Below the pieces are notes generated by a model, which was given only the letters and a program-made list of their open reading frames with translations, did not search any database and was not told the origin of the DNA. 10,921 nucleotides of DNA, from NCBI GenBank assembly GCA_026647295.1, contig JAPKHB010000094.1:1-10921 (forward strand), given 5' to 3'. This DNA is from Planctomycetota bacterium. Its GTDB lineage: Bacteria; Planctomycetota; PLA2; JAEUHO01. The translations under genes and the position numbers were made by a program. Shown here one piece after another: positions 1-7,405 of the stretch (position 1 is the first letter of the stretch; the number at the start of each line of letters is the position of its first letter).

Positions 1-3000
1 CCCGCGTTCCAGCACCAGCGCAAGGTGCTGCTCGGCTTCCTCGACGACCCGGGCGGCCTCCTGCACCTCGGCGCCGATCTTCCGGGCGGCCTTGCTCGCC
101 GCCGCCGCGCGGTCGGGCTTTCCCGCGAGCGTGGCGCGGGCCGTGGCGGCGAGCGACTCCGCCTCCTCGGCCGCGGCGCGCACCAGCGCCGCGTCGGTTG
201 CGGTGGCCGCCGAGCCGCCCGCACCGGGCGCCGCCGCCCCCGGGGCGGCCGCGCCCGCCCGACCGGCCTGCGCGGTCGCCGCCCGCGCCGTCGCCGCCGC
301 CTCCTCCGCGCGGGTCAGCGCCGTCTGCAGGGTGGCCCGCTCCGCGGCGCCCAGCGTCCGGCCCCCGGCGAGCGTCGCGGCTGCCGCGTGGATCGGCGCC
401 CGGGCGCTGCCCAGCACGGCCTCCACCTGTTGCCAGCGGGCGCGCGCGATCGCCAGGGCCTCCTGGCTGCGCGTCCAGCGTTGCTGGAGCCGCCCCACCG
501 ACCCCGTCCCGGGCACGCCGACCACGGCCGCCGCCAGTTCCCCCGCCAGGCGCCCGTACTCGCCCCCCACCTCGTGCCCGAGGTGCCCGAGGCTCTCGAT
601 CAGGAGCCAGTGGGCCGCCATGTTGGCGGTGAAGCCCGTGACGGCCGTCGTGCCGCGCACCAGGAGCGGCGTGTCGTAGCGCAGGGCGCGCAACGCGTGC
701 TGCCCCTCGCGCAGCACGGCCCCCGCGCGCGACTCGCCCACCCGGCGGGCGAGCTCCTTCATGAACGGCCGGGCGTAGACCCATTCCTGCACCGTGAGCG
801 AAGCCGCCTCCCCCGTCGCGCCGGCGGCGGCGCGGCCCCCGCCCCCGATGCGCTGGGCGAAGCGCGTGAGCATCCCGGCCCCGCGCACCTGCGCGAAGGG
901 GCCGAAGATCAGGAGCACGTTCTTGGCGCTCACCATGTCCAAGCCGCTCTCCCACCAGGCCTCCTCGAACGACTCCTGGTCGAGGGTGCTGCGCTCCAGG
1001 TCCACCTGCATCAGCACCTTGTCGCGGGCGCGCAGCCGCTTCACGTCCCGGTGGGCGAACGCGACCTCCAGCGCGAGGGAGAGGTTCTCCACGGTCTCGT
1101 CCGCCGGCCGGGGCCGGTCGGGGGCGATCGTGATGAGCCACTCGCGCAACCCGTAGAAGTCCAGGCCCTGGATCTCGTCGAGCGAGAGCCCCTGGCGGCG
1201 CAGGCGCAGCATGAGCTCGATGCCCACCTGCGTCATCGCCGCCTGGTCCACGCCGGAGGCGTGCACGGCCTCGCGCTTGGCCAGCCGGCCGGTGGCCGCG
1301 TGCAGCGTGCGCTTGAGGCCGCTGCTGAAGGCCTGCCACAGGACGCTGTCCTCGGCCCCCGCCGTGTACTCCTCCCACGCCAGGCGCAGGCGGGCCGCGT
1401 CGCCCACGGCCTGGCCCGCGATCAGGTTGAGGTAGGCGGTCTCGACGCCGTCCAGCAGGTAGGCGAACGTCTCGTTGTCCGGGTGGCGGTCCCGGGCGAC
1501 GCGCAACGCGTAGAGCGCCTCCGCGGTCTTGCCGCGGTCGATCAGGTCCAGCGCCTGGAGTTCGAGCGCGCGCTCGGCCAGGTGCGGATCGGCAAGCGCG
1601 GCAGGCAACCGCTTGCGGAACTCCGCGTGCCGGCCCGCGGCCAGGAGCAGTTCCAGGCTCCCGATCTGCGCGCGCCGACCGAGGTCCGCGCGCAGCCCCT
1701 CGAGGTCGGCCCGCAGGTCGGCGTCGGCGGCCGGATCGGCGAGCGCCTCGTTGAGCGCCTCGCGCAGGTCCGCCCAGGAGCGCTCCGCGCGGGCGAGGAG
1801 CGCGTCGCGCTCGGCCTCGAGTTCCCCGAGCTTCGCCTCGATCTCGGCCTGCCACTGGCGGTAGAACCCCGCGTCGGCGTGCCCCGGCCCCAGGAGTTCG
1901 AGGGTGCGCCGGGCGCTGCGCAGCAGCTCGCGTTCCTCCTCCATCGCCACCACGCCCGCGCGCAACTGGGCCCGCAGGTAGAGCAACTCGCGCTGCACGC
2001 CCCCGACCTGGACGAGGAGGTCGACCGCCCGCGCGTAGGGTCCGCCGTCGGTCGCATGCGCCGCCGGCGGCGGGCCCGGCGAGGCGGCCGAGGGGTCGGC
2101 CCCGGGGGAGGGCGCCTTGGGATCGGGTCCGGCCGCGGGGGGCGGGGCGTCCGTCCCCGCGGCGGGGTCCGGCGGCCCGGTCGCGGGGTCGGCCTCCTCC
2201 CGGGGATCGGGGCGCGCGCGCCCGAGTCCCTCCGCCTCGGCGATCGCCCAGAACACGTCGTCTTCGACCTCCCGCGGGTCGATCGGCTCCGCGTTCTCCC
2301 AGTTCAGGCCGTTGTTCCGGACCGAGTACTCGACGCACAGGACGCGCTCGACCCGGGCGCCGAAGCGTTCGTAGGTGTAGGCGTAGAGCACGCGGCCGCT
2401 CACGATCGGATGCAGCGGCCCCCCCCGCTCGACCAGGCTCGTGCCGGCGACGCCCACGATGCGCTTGGCGGGCCCGCTGCGCTGGGTGACGAGCCGCTCG
2501 ACGTCCGCTCCGGCGCGCCGCTCGCGCTGGTGCACGCGCGCTTCGGTGCCCTCCACCCGCTCCTGGTCGATCTTGCCCTTGGCGCCCAGGCGCGTGAAGA
2601 CGAAGCGCGTGGGCTTGGGGGGGTGCGCGCCGCTTTCGAGGCTCGCGGGCAACTTGTCGGGGTCGTAGCCGCGGACCTCGAACTGCCCCGAGGCGGTGTG
2701 GATCGGGGCATCGGCCGTCCCGTCGGCGACCCACTCGCCGTCCTGGACCTTGTACTTGGGGACGGGGCGCGTCCCGGCCGTGCCGCTGCGGAATCCGACG
2801 CGGTAGCCGCGGCTCGAGCGCTGCACGGCCGGCTGGCCGCGCTCCACGGTGGTGATCTCGTAGCCGTGGGCCTGCGCCCTTTCGAGCAGCAGGCGGGCCA
2901 CCTTGGCGCTGGCAAGCGGCGGATCCTCGCCCACGGCCACCAAGGGCCCGAGGCCCGCTCCGGCCAGGACCCCGAGCGTGCCCAGGCACAGCAGGCGCAG

Positions 3001-3042
3001 GAGGGTCCGGGGAGACCGGGGGCCATGGAACGGGGTCGCCAT
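1..3042 (-). CDS. Large exported coiled-coil protein of unknown function, C-terminus beyond the window
   Basis: The frame is open for 1014 codons from the ATG at 3042 to the left edge with no stop, so the C-terminus is missing. The start is backed by GGAGG at 3048-3052, five bases upstream. Residues 1-36 look like a signal peptide: an Arg-containing n-region, then a Leu/Gly/Ala core (LLRLLCLGTLGVLAGAGLG) before VAVGEDPP. After it come a mixed alpha/beta region to about residue 270, a Pro/Ala/Asp linker at about 275-335, and a charged coiled coil at about 340-455 (MEEERELLRSARRTLELL and related stretches). A TPR-like helical hairpin at about 495-540 contains DRGKTAEALYALRVARDRHP. A long helical region follows, and an Ala/Glu-rich tail fills about 905-1014. 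I do not recognise the family. The export signal and linker suggest an envelope or extracellular protein. The gene is divergent from the carbamate kinase operon. Confidence 0.85.
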   Translation of the reverse strand, partial: MATPFHGPRSPRTLLRLLCLGTLGVLAGAGLGPLVAVGEDPPLASAKVARLLLERAQAHGYEITTVERGQPAVQRSSRGYRVGFRSGTAGTRPVPKYKVQDGEWVADGTADAPIHTASGQFEVRGYDPDKLPASLESGAHPPKPTRFVFTRLGAKGKIDQERVEGTEARVHQRERRAGADVERLVTQRSGPAKRIVGVAGTSLVERGGPLHPIVSGRVLYAYTYERFGARVERVLCVEYSVRNNGLNWENAEPIDPREVEDDVFWAIAEAEGLGRARPDPREEADPATGPPDPAAGTDAPPPAAGPDPKAPSPGADPSAASPGPPPAAHATDGGPYARAVDLLVQVGGVQRELLYLRAQLRAGVVAMEEERELLRSARRTLELLGPGHADAGFYRQWQAEIEAKLGELEAERDALLARAERSWADLREALNEALADPAADADLRADLEGLRADLGRRAQIGSLELLLAAGRHAEFRKRLPAALADPHLAERALELQALDLIDRGKTAEALYALRVARDRHPDNETFAYLLDGVETAYLNLIAGQAVGDAARLRLAWEEYTAGAEDSVLWQAFSSGLKRTLHAATGRLAKREAVHASGVDQAAMTQVGIELMLRLRRQGLSLDEIQGLDFYGLREWLITIAPDRPRPADETVENLSLALEVAFAHRDVKRLRARDKVLMQVDLERSTLDQESFEEAWWESGLDMVSAKNVLLIFGPFAQVRGAGMLTRFAQRIGGGGRAAAGATGEAASLTVQEWVYARPFMKELARRVGESRAGAVLREGQHALRALRYDTPLLVRGTTAVTGFTANMAAHWLLIESLGHLGHEVGGEYGRLAGELAAAVVGVPGTGSVGRLQQRWTRSQEALAIARARWQQVEAVLGSARAPIHAAAATLAGGRTLGAAERATLQTALTRAEEAAATARAATAQAGRAGAAAPGAAAPGAGGSAATATDAALVRAAAEEAESLAATARATLAGKPDRAAAASKAARKIGAEVQEAARVVEEAEQHLALVLERG

Positions 3043-3304
3043 CACCGCCTCCACGGCGCGACCCGACCGGTCTCTCGCCGCCGGACGCGGCCCCGCCGCG
3101 GGGCAGCGTACCGAACCCGGCCCCATTCATCCACCCGGACCGGCCGGGGGACCGAGCCTGCGCCGCGCGAGGCCACGGCGTTCCCCGGGCAGCCCCGGCT
3201 CCGCTCCCCTCCCAGGGTTGCCTCCCGCGGCGTACCTTGGGTCGATGGGCCAGGGCGGCAGGGAAGAACGGCGGCGACGGACAGCGCGGGGAGGGCGCCC
3301 GACC
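3043..3304. promoter_or_regulatory. Divergent intergenic region, presumed to hold promoters for both directions
   Basis: This 262-base gap separates the minus-strand exported-protein gene from the plus-strand carbamate kinase operon, so promoters for both should lie here. I see no convincing -35/-10 pair, operator palindrome or riboswitch. The region is extremely GC-rich, and an upstream in-frame ATG at 3245 lies within it. The regulatory role is inferred from gene orientation only. Confidence 0.35.
3290..3295 (+). promoter_or_regulatory. Shine-Dalgarno site of the carbamate kinase gene
   Basis: GGAGGG lies nine bases before the ATG at 3305. It decides the start: the earlier in-frame ATG at 3245 has no comparable site and would add a 20-residue Arg/Gly-rich leader foreign to carbamate kinases. 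Confidence 0.65.
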
Positions 3305-4249
3305 ATGGTGGTCGCCCTCGGCGGCAACGCGCTCGTGCCCCCGCGCCGTCCGGCCACCCTGGCGGCCCAGGCCGCGCGCGTCGCCCAAGCGGTCCGCGAG
3401 TTGGTGCCATTCATCCGGGCGGGCCACCGCGTGGTGATCACGCACGGCAACGGCTTCCAGGTCGGCCAGATCATGGTGCGCGTGGAGGAATCCCTGGGGA
3501 AGGCCTACGCCCTGCCGCTGGAGCTGTGCGTGGCGGAGTCGCAGGGGGAGATCGGCTACCTCGTGGAGCAGGCGCTCCAGAACGCCCTCACGCGCGCCGG
3601 GGTCCGGGTCCCGGTCGTGAGCCTGCTCACCCTGGTCCGGGTCGATGCACAGGACCCGGCATTCCGGCGTCCGACCAAGCCGATCGGTCCAGCCTACTCT
3701 CCCCGGCGGGCCGCCGCCCTGCGCCGGCGCGGCTTCGCGGTGGCCCACGAGGCCGGCCGCGGCTGGCGCCGTGTCGTTCCGTCGCCCCGCCCGCTGGCCA
3801 TCGACGACGCCGCCGTGCCCCGCCAACTGCTCGACCTGGGGGCCGTGGTGGTGGCAGCCGGCGGCGGCGGGGTCCCGGTGGTGCGCCGCCGCGATGGAAC
3901 GCTACGCGGCGTGGAAGCCGTCGTCGACAAGGACCTCGCATCGGCGGTCCTTGCCCGCGGCGTCGGCGCAACGAGACTCGTGTTCCTCACCGGGGCGCGC
4001 TCCGTGCACCGCGACCATGCGACGCCCCGCCAACGCCGGCTGGCGCGGCTGTCCGTCGACCAGGCTCGGCGCCACCTTGCGGCGGGCCAGTTCCCCCCGG
4101 GTTCGATGGGCCCGAAGATCGAAGCGGCGATCGCGTTCCTGCAGCAGGGCGGCCGGTCCGTCCTCGTGACGGCGCCGGGATGGCTCGCCCGCGCGCGGGC
4201 CGGCCGCGCGGGCACCCTGATCACCCGGACGGGAAGGGAGCGCGCGTGA
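3305..4249 (+). CDS. arcC: Carbamate kinase
   Basis: Carbamate kinase interconverts carbamoyl phosphate plus ADP and carbamate plus ATP in the cytosol. In catabolic pathways it makes ATP. The 314-residue product has the family's usual length (about 310) and its signature motifs in order: VVALGGNAL (2-10), THGNGFQVG (46-54, where most members have P rather than F), KPIGP (125-129), GWRRVVPSP (153-161), VVVAAGGGGVPV (181-192), GVEAVVDKDLASA (202-214) and GSMGPKIEAA (266-275). The two lysines matching the known active-site lysines, K209 and K271, are present. It is the first gene of a plus-strand operon, and its TGA overlaps the GTG of the next gene. Its partner in carbamoyl-phosphate metabolism is the carbamoyltransferase two genes on. 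No arginine deiminase gene is in view. The gene could start at 3245, but the ribosome site favours 3305. Confidence 0.93.
   Translation: MVVALGGNALVPPRRPATLAAQAARVAQAVRELVPFIRAGHRVVITHGNGFQVGQIMVRVEESLGKAYALPLELCVAESQGEIGYLVEQALQNALTRAGVRVPVVSLLTLVRVDAQDPAFRRPTKPIGPAYSPRRAAALRRRGFAVAHEAGRGWRRVVPSPRPLAIDDAAVPRQLLDLGAVVVAAGGGGVPVVRRRDGTLRGVEAVVDKDLASAVLARGVGATRLVFLTGARSVHRDHATPRQRRLARLSVDQARRHLAAGQFPPGSMGPKIEAAIAFLQQGGRSVLVTAPGWLARARAGRAGTLITRTGRERA
4234..4240 (+). promoter_or_regulatory. Shine-Dalgarno site of the COG2403-family gene
   Basis: AAGGGAG lies five bases before GTG at 4246, inside the end of the carbamate kinase gene. It favours this GTG over the ATG at 4261 and fits translational coupling through the GTGA overlap. 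Confidence 0.5.
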
Positions 4250-5571
4250 GCGAGCGTCGGATGCTGATCCTGGGCGCCGCGGGGCGCGACTTCCACGTCT
4301 TCCTGGTGCGCTACCGGGACGACCCTGGCGTGCGCGTGGTGGGCTTCACCGCCGCCCAGATCCCGGGCATCGAGGATCGCACCTTTCCCGCCGCGCTGGC
4401 CGGCCCCCGCTACCCCGCGGGCGTGCCGATCTACCCGGAGGCCGGCCTCGAAGCCCTGATCGCGGAGCAGGACGTCGAGGAGGTGTGCCTGGCGTACTCG
4501 GACCTCTCCCACCAGGAGGTGATGGAGAAGGCCTCCCGCGTCCTGGCCGCCGGAGCCCGCTTCACGCTGCCCGGTCCGGACGAGACGTTCGTCGCCAGTC
4601 GCAAGCCCGTCGTGGCGGTCACCGCCGTGCGCACGGGGTGCGGGAAGTCCCAGACTGCCCGCGCGCTGGCAGGGGTCCTGCGCCGGCGCGGCTACCGGGT
4701 CGTCGCGATCCGGCACGCCATGCCCTACGGCGACCTCTTGGCTCAGGCCGCGCAGCGCTTCGCCGCCGACGCCGACCTGGACGCGGCCCGCACGACGATC
4801 GAAGAGGAAGAGGAGTACCAGCCGTGGATCGACCACGGCTTCGTCGTTCACGCCGGGGTGGACTACCGGTGCGTGGTCGCCGCGGCCCAAGCGGAGGCCG
4901 ACGTGCTGGTGTTCGACGGAGGAAACAACGACACCCCATTCGTCCGGCCCGACCTGGAGCTCACGCTGGTCGATCCCCACCGCGCGGGACACGAAAGCAC
5001 CTGGTATCCGGGCCTCGTGAACCTCCTGCGCGCGGACCTCGTGCTGGTCAACAAGGTGGACAGCGCCCTCTCGACCCAGGTGGAGGCCGTCGAGCGGGAG
5101 GTACGCCGCTGGCGCCCCGACGTGCCGATCGTCCGTGCCCGCTCGGAGATCACCGTCACCGGGGGCGTCGCGCTCGCCGGCAAGCGCTGCGTGGTCGTGG
5201 GCGACGGGCCCACGCTCACGCACGGGGGGGCCTCGTTCGGCGCGGGGACCCTTGCCGTGGAGCGCCACGGGGGCCTCGTGGTGGATCCGCGCCCCTGGCT
5301 GGTCGGTTCCCTGCGCGACACGTTCGCGCGCCACGGGCACCTGCGCCACGAGATCCCCGCGATGGGGTACAGCCCCCAGCAGGTGTCAGACCTTCAGGCC
5401 ACGGTGAATGCCGTGCCGGCCGACCTGGTGGTGGACGGGACCCCTGCCCGGCTCGAGCGCGTGGCTCGTTTCGCGCGCCCTGTGGTCGACGTGCGCTACG
5501 AACTGGGCGCGGAGGCCGTGGCCGAGCTCGACCGCTGGCTTCTGGAACGCGGATTCCCGGAGGCTCGATGA
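4246..5571 (+). CDS. P-loop GTPase-like protein of the cyclic 2,3-diphosphoglycerate synthetase family (COG2403)
   Basis: This 441-residue cytosolic protein belongs to the family typified by archaeal cyclic 2,3-diphosphoglycerate synthetase, which closes 2,3-diphosphoglycerate into its cyclic anhydride using ATP. What bacterial members do is not settled as far as I know. Visible motifs are an N-terminal nucleotide-fold glycine turn (ILGAAGRDFH, 8-17), a P-loop AVRTGCGKSQ (127-136), an acidic stretch TTIEEEEEY (183-191), DGGNND (224-229) and a G4-like NKVD (269-272). The length is near the family norm of about 450. GTG at 4246 overlaps the carbamate kinase stop, and the TGA at 5569-5571 overlaps the next gene's ATG, so the three genes are almost certainly co-translated. 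That position suggests a role tied to carbamoyl phosphate rather than to the archaeal thermoprotectant. Family assignment is firm; substrate is not. Confidence 0.85.
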   Translation: MSERRMLILGAAGRDFHVFLVRYRDDPGVRVVGFTAAQIPGIEDRTFPAALAGPRYPAGVPIYPEAGLEALIAEQDVEEVCLAYSDLSHQEVMEKASRVLAAGARFTLPGPDETFVASRKPVVAVTAVRTGCGKSQTARALAGVLRRRGYRVVAIRHAMPYGDLLAQAAQRFAADADLDAARTTIEEEEEYQPWIDHGFVVHAGVDYRCVVAAAQAEADVLVFDGGNNDTPFVRPDLELTLVDPHRAGHESTWYPGLVNLLRADLVLVNKVDSALSTQVEAVEREVRRWRPDVPIVRARSEITVTGGVALAGKRCVVVGDGPTLTHGGASFGAGTLAVERHGGLVVDPRPWLVGSLRDTFARHGHLRHEIPAMGYSPQQVSDLQATVNAVPADLVVDGTPARLERVARFARPVVDVRYELGAEAVAELDRWLLERGFPEAR

Positions 5572-6563
5572 CCCCGAGGCACCTGCTCACGACCGCGGAC
5601 CTCGACCCCTCTACGCTCGCGGGCCTGCTGGATCGGGCCCTTGAGCTCAAGCGGCATCCGAACCGCTACCTGCGCGCGCTGTATGAACGCACGCTGCTCA
5701 TGATCTTCGAGGCGCCCTCCTTGCGCACACGCCTCTCCTTCGAGACGGCGATGACGCAACTTCACGGCCACGCCATCAACTACTACACGCTCCACTCCCC
5801 CTGGGGCGCCGGCAAGGAGTCGATCGAGGACCTCGCCCGCACGGTCAGCCGCTACTGCGACGCCGTGACCGCGCGCCTTTACGACCACGGGGACTTGGTA
5901 CGGCTGGCCAGAGCCGCCGGTGTCCCCGTGGTCAACGCCATGACGGACGAGGACCATCCGTGCCAGATCCTGGCCGATCTGCTCACGATCCGGGAGTACC
6001 TCGGACACGCCCACGACCTGCGCGTGGCGTACGTCGGGGACGCGCGCAACAACGTAACGTACGGCTGGCTGCGGGCGGCCGCGCTCACGCGAAGCGAGAT
6101 CACCGTGGCCTGTCCGGCGGCGGAGGCCTACCGGCCCGAGGCGAGGGTGCTCGACGAGGTGCGCGGGGCGTGTGCGCGCAACGGCGGTGCCGTGCGCGTG
6201 GTGCACGATCCGCGGGAGGCCGTTGCCGGTGCGGGAGTCATCTACACGGACTCGTGGATGTCGTACCGCGTCGCGAAGGAGGAGGAGGCCGAGCGAGTGG
6301 CTGCGCTCACGCCCTTCCGAGTCGACGAGGCGCTGATGGCTGCGGCGCCGCCCGGCGCTCTCTTCATGCACTGCCTACCCGCATGGCGCGGCCACGAGGT
6401 GAGCGCAGGGGTCATCGACGGCCCGCGCTCCATCGTCTTCGACCAGGCCGAGAACCGCCTGCACGCCCAGAAGGCCCTGCTGCTCGACCTGCTGGGGTCG
6501 GCGGGCGGGGACGATGTCCGCCCTCCGGGTGGGGGTAGGCCGGGATGTCAACCCCGCACGTAG
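5568..6563 (+). CDS. Ornithine-carbamoyltransferase-fold enzyme with variant substrate motifs
   Basis: Enzymes of this family move the carbamoyl group between carbamoyl phosphate and an amine, for example ornithine to citrulline. The 331-residue product has FEAPSLRTRLSFE (47-59), DEDHPCQILADLLT (127-140), YVGDARNNV (155-163), HCLPAWRGHEV (268-278) with the catalytic-type Cys, and AENRLHAQKALL (294-305). Two signatures deviate: the phosphate-binding STRTR reads SLRTR (51-55), and the ornithine-binding SMG loop reads TDSWMSYRV (227-235). SLRTR-type variants are known in N-acetyl- and N-succinyl-ornithine carbamoyltransferases, so the amine substrate may not be ornithine. The start is ATG at 5568 with GGAGG at 5559-5563; ATGA overlaps the upstream stop. 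About 20 residues of Gly/Pro-rich tail extend past the usual end. The 3' end overlaps the convergent membrane-protein gene by 16 bases. Paired with carbamate kinase, it could run in the degradative direction. Confidence 0.88.
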   Translation: MTPRHLLTTADLDPSTLAGLLDRALELKRHPNRYLRALYERTLLMIFEAPSLRTRLSFETAMTQLHGHAINYYTLHSPWGAGKESIEDLARTVSRYCDAVTARLYDHGDLVRLARAAGVPVVNAMTDEDHPCQILADLLTIREYLGHAHDLRVAYVGDARNNVTYGWLRAAALTRSEITVACPAAEAYRPEARVLDEVRGACARNGGAVRVVHDPREAVAGAGVIYTDSWMSYRVAKEEEAERVAALTPFRVDEALMAAAPPGALFMHCLPAWRGHEVSAGVIDGPRSIVFDQAENRLHAQKALLLDLLGSAGGDDVRPPGGGRPGCQPRT

Positions 6564-7237
6564 GCGGTGACGCCGAAGCTGACCACGGCACCGAGCAGAA
6601 GTCCGAGCCCCCACCCCCGCCACCAGGTCCGTCTCGTCACGCCGAACAAGGCGGCCAGGAGGCAGGCCCCGCCTCCGAGCGCCAGCAGGTGCAGACCGAT
6701 CTCGACGTGCCCGGCGTTCTGCGCGCCGCGCTCCCGCGCGTGCACCGACGCGCCCAGCCAGACGAGCCCGGCGAGCCCGCCCAGCAGGAGGCCCTGGACC
6801 AGGAGGAGGCCGAGCGCCCAGGACGTGAGCGAGCGCCAGCGGTCCAGGAGCAGCGCGAGCGCGAGCCCGCCGCCCAGGAACGGAAGGACGCCCAAGGCCC
6901 ACGCCGACACGTTGAAGACCCGCTGCTCGCGGGGCTCGAGGGTCTGGCGGGCCTCGGCGTGCGCGAGCGACCAGCGGATCAGCGAGAGCCACTCGCGCCC
7001 CGTCGCGGCCGCGCCCCGCCGAAGGCGCTGGAGCAGCGCCACGGCCTCGGTCGCCTCCGCGCCGGCCCCCGCGGCGGCCTCCTCCAGCGCCCGCAGGTCT
7101 CCCTCGCTCACCCCGAGGTCCTCGCGCTGGCGCTCTCCCAACGCCAGCCACGGCAGGAACGTGGAGGTGCCGATCGCCGCGCACCCGAGGCACGCGACGA
7201 GCGCCCAGATCGAGAATCGCCGCACCGTAGGCTCCAT
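6548..7237 (-). CDS. Small integral membrane protein, about five helices, unknown function
   Basis: The 229-residue product has hydrophobic segments at about 8-32, 108-130, 135-162, 178-198 and 207-226. A hydrophilic Glu/Arg/Ala-rich loop at about 33-107 contains GERQREDLGVSEGDLRALEE. The long loop after one N-terminal helix could be a periplasmic or cytoplasmic sensor-like domain, but I recognise no family. The start ATG at 7237 is supported by GGAGGT at 7242-7247, four bases upstream. The gene is convergent with the carbamoyltransferase gene and their ends overlap over 6548-6563, which leaves no room for a shared intergenic terminator. Membrane location is clear from the sequence; function is not. 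Confidence 0.75.
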   Translation of the reverse strand: MEPTVRRFSIWALVACLGCAAIGTSTFLPWLALGERQREDLGVSEGDLRALEEAAAGAGAEATEAVALLQRLRRGAAATGREWLSLIRWSLAHAEARQTLEPREQRVFNVSAWALGVLPFLGGGLALALLLDRWRSLTSWALGLLLVQGLLLGGLAGLVWLGASVHARERGAQNAGHVEIGLHLLALGGGACLLAALFGVTRRTWWRGWGLGLLLGAVVSFGVTAYVRG

Positions 7238-7405
7238 GCCGACCTCCGCTGGAGGGAGCCGAGCATACCCCTCCCCCCCGCAAGCGCCGGATCGATCCGA
7301 GGGTGGCGCTCAACCGAGGGGCCGCGGGCGCGGCCTGTGCCTCCCGACGCCGCAAACTTTAGCGATGGCAGGGGATCCCCGCGCATCGCGCGCGGTACCC
7401 CCTCC
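7238..7405. other. Intergenic gap between two minus-strand genes
   Basis: This gap holds no gene. It contains the perfect palindromes CGGATCGATCCG (7288-7299) and GGGGATCCCC (7371-7380), and a GC-rich hairpin, GGCCGC-gggc-GCGGCC, at 7320-7335. The hairpin could end transcription from the TIR gene on the minus strand, but it has no T-run on either side, so it is not a standard intrinsic terminator. The promoter of the downstream membrane-protein gene may lie here. I could not identify one with confidence. Confidence 0.3.

Noticed and set aside
25..4245. A stop-free plus-strand frame running over 4 kb into the COG2403 gene, which would make a giant fused protein
   Set aside because: It is exactly codon-aligned antisense to the large minus-strand gene, where a plus-strand stop needs TTA, CTA or TCA codons, which are very rare at this G+C. 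The translated product is low-complexity Arg/Gly/Pro/Ala, while the minus frame has a signal peptide, ribosome site and coherent domains.
3694..5349. A 551-codon minus-strand frame opposite carbamate kinase and the COG2403 gene
   Set aside because: It is codon-aligned antisense to the COG2403 gene for most of its length and stays open for the same reason. The plus strand there encodes two recognised enzymes.
4485..5567. A 361-codon N-terminal extension of the carbamoyltransferase frame
   Set aside because: It lies in another frame of the COG2403 gene and has Arg/Gly-rich shadow composition. The family's N-terminus fits the ATG at 5568 with its GGAGG.
7320..7335. GC-rich hairpin as an intrinsic terminator
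   Set aside because: The stem is perfect but only six base pairs, and no T-run follows on either strand. At this base composition such stems arise by chance.
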